Source: Tieghemiomyces parasiticus (taxonomy: Eukaryota > Kickxellomycota > Dimargaritomycetes > Dimargaritales > Dimargaritaceae). From it: DNA of 32,885 bases. Under the pieces are notes generated by a model. It had not been told where the DNA came from. It did no database searches and worked only from the letters and a program-made list of their open reading frames with translations. A program made the position numbers and the translations under genes. Of the stretch, positions 31,075 through 32,885 are shown one piece after another (position 1 is the stretch's first letter; each line of letters begins with the position of its first letter). The DNA lies in NCBI GenBank assembly GCA_027575765.1, contig JANBPT010000512.1, positions 1 to 32,885 of the forward strand, in the 5' to 3' direction.

Positions 31075-32885
31075 ATGGGTCGCCACCGAAGGCGTGGCAG
31101 CAGCAGCAGCCAAGGTGAGGGCAGTCGGGTCTCGTCGGCCTACTTCACTTCACTAGACCAGCCCGGAGCCCACTCGGTTGACTATGCTCCGGCGGAAGGT
31201 CCGTTCCATGTTAGCTCGCGGTCGGCCGCCGACCAGAGCGTCTTCGTCGGCCTCGTTGGCCTGCTCCGGGTTCCACTCCACCTCCTGTTAAGCCTGGTAG
31301 CCCCAGTCCTCTCCTTTCTGTTTTTTCTCAGCCGCCAGGCCGTGCTCACTCTAATTGCCGCGCTAGCCGGTCTGGCCTTACTGGCAGGCAACGTGTGTCG
31401 ATTGGCGGGGTTTCTATTGGGCGCTCCCACTACGGCGCGGGCCGCCGTCCCTCCGATGGCTATCCCCGCCACCACGACGCAGGTTAGCCTGGCCTGTTCT
31501 GGACCCCCGTGCGACGTGACCATTCGGCCGCACGTTGAAGATACATCAGCTAACGGTGAACGCGGTCACGACAAACCCCCGATGCGCCACCGCAACCACA
31601 GCCGGTCATGCCATGGTAGCGTCGATGCGAGTGACTCCACCCGCTCGGGTTGCGGCTCGGGCTCCACATCCTCCAGGTCTCGTAGGCAAGTCGCCATGAA
31701 TCGTCGGCGCCCACCACCGGTCCACCGCCGCTCTGCCTCCTGCGAGGACCTAACGGCACACAGCTCTCCAACCCTGACTCCAGGCGAGTCTATGTACTGT
31801 GCGGAATCATTGCCGCACCCGTCCCAAAGGGATCACCTTCACCACGCTACCCCTGCCAAATTTGTCGGGCGGCGGTTGGCCGATTTGCGCAACCTCGCCC
31901 TACGTCGCGCCAAACCGGAATCTATTCATCACATACACTCGCACGCCAATTCGTGGTGCGCCCACCAGGATCTGGGCCTGGCCGAACCTTACGGCACACC
32001 ACAATCTCGCCACTCGGCCGAGACGTCCAATCTACCTCGTGGGCTCAATATCCAGGGCCATTTGGAGCCAGTCCAGTCACGCGACGCCAATGCCCGTCAG
32101 AGTTCGGCTGGTCTGCTGTTCACTCCGCATGTAAGCGCTCATCCGGCGGTCCCGACGACCCTGGGCGAATCAACCTCGCAACCGCCCGTACTAGTCAAGA
32201 CGGGAGCCCACGCCAGCGACATTACAAAGGTGGCCGCCGTCCCTCTTCACGTCTTGGAAACCGCCGCCAGTCCGGTATACCGCAACGTCCAGAAGGTCAA
32301 CGCCGCAGTGGCTAGTCGGGTCCATCCCTTGACGGGCGAGGCGGCCCAGCCCACTGCCCGGCCCAGTGCTGTTGAATCCGCCCCAGAGGTGAAGCAGCCC
32401 TCCTCACAGAACTTTCCACCGTCTTCATCATCAACTTACCGGCAGAGCCCAGCGCGCGAAGTTGCCAGTAGCGGAAAGGGCGCTAGAGACGATGATGTAG
32501 GTAGGAAGGGCGGGGCGTCTTACGAGGCCCACGTGTCACCGCAGCGGGCCTCCGTGTCGCCCGATCAGTTAGCCCATTTAAGCAGCACACCCGACACCAT
32601 CACCGCCCGCAGCACCGCGGGGGGGTCCAACGGCCTCCAATCCGATGCAGCCCAGTCGTTAATGCAAGTGGTCAGTACGGACCAAGGGTTGGTCCCAGCC
32701 ACTCTTGTTACCACCGCCGCCCCGATGATCTACAAGCCTGCTCCAATGGCGACTCGTCGCAGCGAGGACGAACGACGCCACAGCACCGGTGGTAAGGACC
32801 ACGTATCTCGCCGCCATCGCTTCAAACACAAACTAGCCCACATTTTCCATCCGCGCCGCTCCAAGTCTGTGGTGGATCCTAGCGG
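31075..32885 (+). CDS. Unrecognised membrane protein with long disordered tail (3' partial)
   Basis: From ATG 31075 (CCACCCATGGGTCGC) the frame stays open for 603 codons to the window edge, with no stop and G/C-rich third positions. Residues 1-55 are basic then Ser/Ala-rich. Residues about 56-118 are strongly hydrophobic and could form two transmembrane helices or a membrane hairpin (about 66-86 and 88-108; for example LLLSLVAPVLSFLFFL). The remaining 480 residues are low in hydrophobics and rich in Ser, Pro, Ala, His and Arg, with basic patches such as HRFKHKLAHIF near the end, and are probably disordered. I recognise no family. A GTAAGC at 32131 and a GTAGGT near 32498 could be donors, but the frame remains open through both, so a single exon is simplest. 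A strong pyrimidine-rich leader precedes the start. Confidence 0.7.
   Translation, partial: MGRHRRRGSSSSQGEGSRVSSAYFTSLDQPGAHSVDYAPAEGPFHVSSRSAADQSVFVGLVGLLRVPLHLLLSLVAPVLSFLFFLSRQAVLTLIAALAGLALLAGNVCRLAGFLLGAPTTARAAVPPMAIPATTTQVSLACSGPPCDVTIRPHVEDTSANGERGHDKPPMRHRNHSRSCHGSVDASDSTRSGCGSGSTSSRSRRQVAMNRRRPPPVHRRSASCEDLTAHSSPTLTPGESMYCAESLPHPSQRDHLHHATPAKFVGRRLADLRNLALRRAKPESIHHIHSHANSWCAHQDLGLAEPYGTPQSRHSAETSNLPRGLNIQGHLEPVQSRDANARQSSAGLLFTPHVSAHPAVPTTLGESTSQPPVLVKTGAHASDITKVAAVPLHVLETAASPVYRNVQKVNAAVASRVHPLTGEAAQPTARPSAVESAPEVKQPSSQNFPPSSSSTYRQSPAREVASSGKGARDDDVGRKGGASYEAHVSPQRASVSPDQLAHLSSTPDTITARSTAGGSNGLQSDAAQSLMQVVSTDQGLVPATLVTTAAPMIYKPAPMATRRSEDERRHSTGGKDHVSRRHRFKHKLAHIFHPRRSKSVVDPS

Overview
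This window looks like nuclear DNA of a filamentous fungus. It encodes fungal-type housekeeping proteins (leucine biosynthesis, Cwc24, Mgs1/WRNIP1, Yvh1, an HDEL-tagged PDI) and two small secreted precursors with dibasic Kex2-type sites. Genes are separated by 0.5-3 kb. Introns are 134-239 bp, mostly with GTAAGT-like donors and YAG acceptors. A five-TOG XMAP215-type protein argues against Dikarya and for an early-diverging lineage. A zygomycete-grade fungus of the Kickxellomycotina/Dimargaritales sort is my guess, with low confidence because it rests on gene content alone.

Layout, left to right. 1-368 (+): 3' end of an unrecognised gene. 1011-4334 (-): a single intronless gene fusing 3-isopropylmalate dehydrogenase to an aconitase-family isomerase with its swivel domain. 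6954-8866 (-): YVH1/DUSP12 phosphatase in six exons. 9957-16969 (-): a 2257-residue microtubule polymerase in two exons. 17606-18772 (-): splicing factor CWC24 in four exons. 19464-19736 (-): small secreted peptide precursor A. 22880-23986 (+): ribonucleotide reductase small subunit. 24594-26924 (+): MGS1/WRNIP1 AAA+ ATPase in four exons. 27443-27706 (-): small secreted peptide precursor B, which resembles A. 28670-29797 (-): ERp38/TigA-type protein disulfide isomerase. 31075-window end (+): a long open frame for an unrecognised membrane protein with a disordered tail.

The genes do not form one pathway. Local themes are leucine synthesis (two steps in one polypeptide), DNA replication and repair (RNR2 next to MGS1 on the same strand, with a cluster of MCB-like ACGCG sites upstream of RNR2), and the secretory pathway (two Kex2-type precursors and an ER-retained PDI). 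All spliced genes were reconstructed by hand from conserved protein signatures and splice-site phase. The spliced lengths (YVH1 338 aa, CWC24 238 aa, MGS1 597 aa, XMAP215 2257 aa) are all in frame.

The best candidates for something undescribed are the LEU2-aconitase fusion, the paired glycine-rich Kex2-type peptides, and the fungal five-TOG protein.
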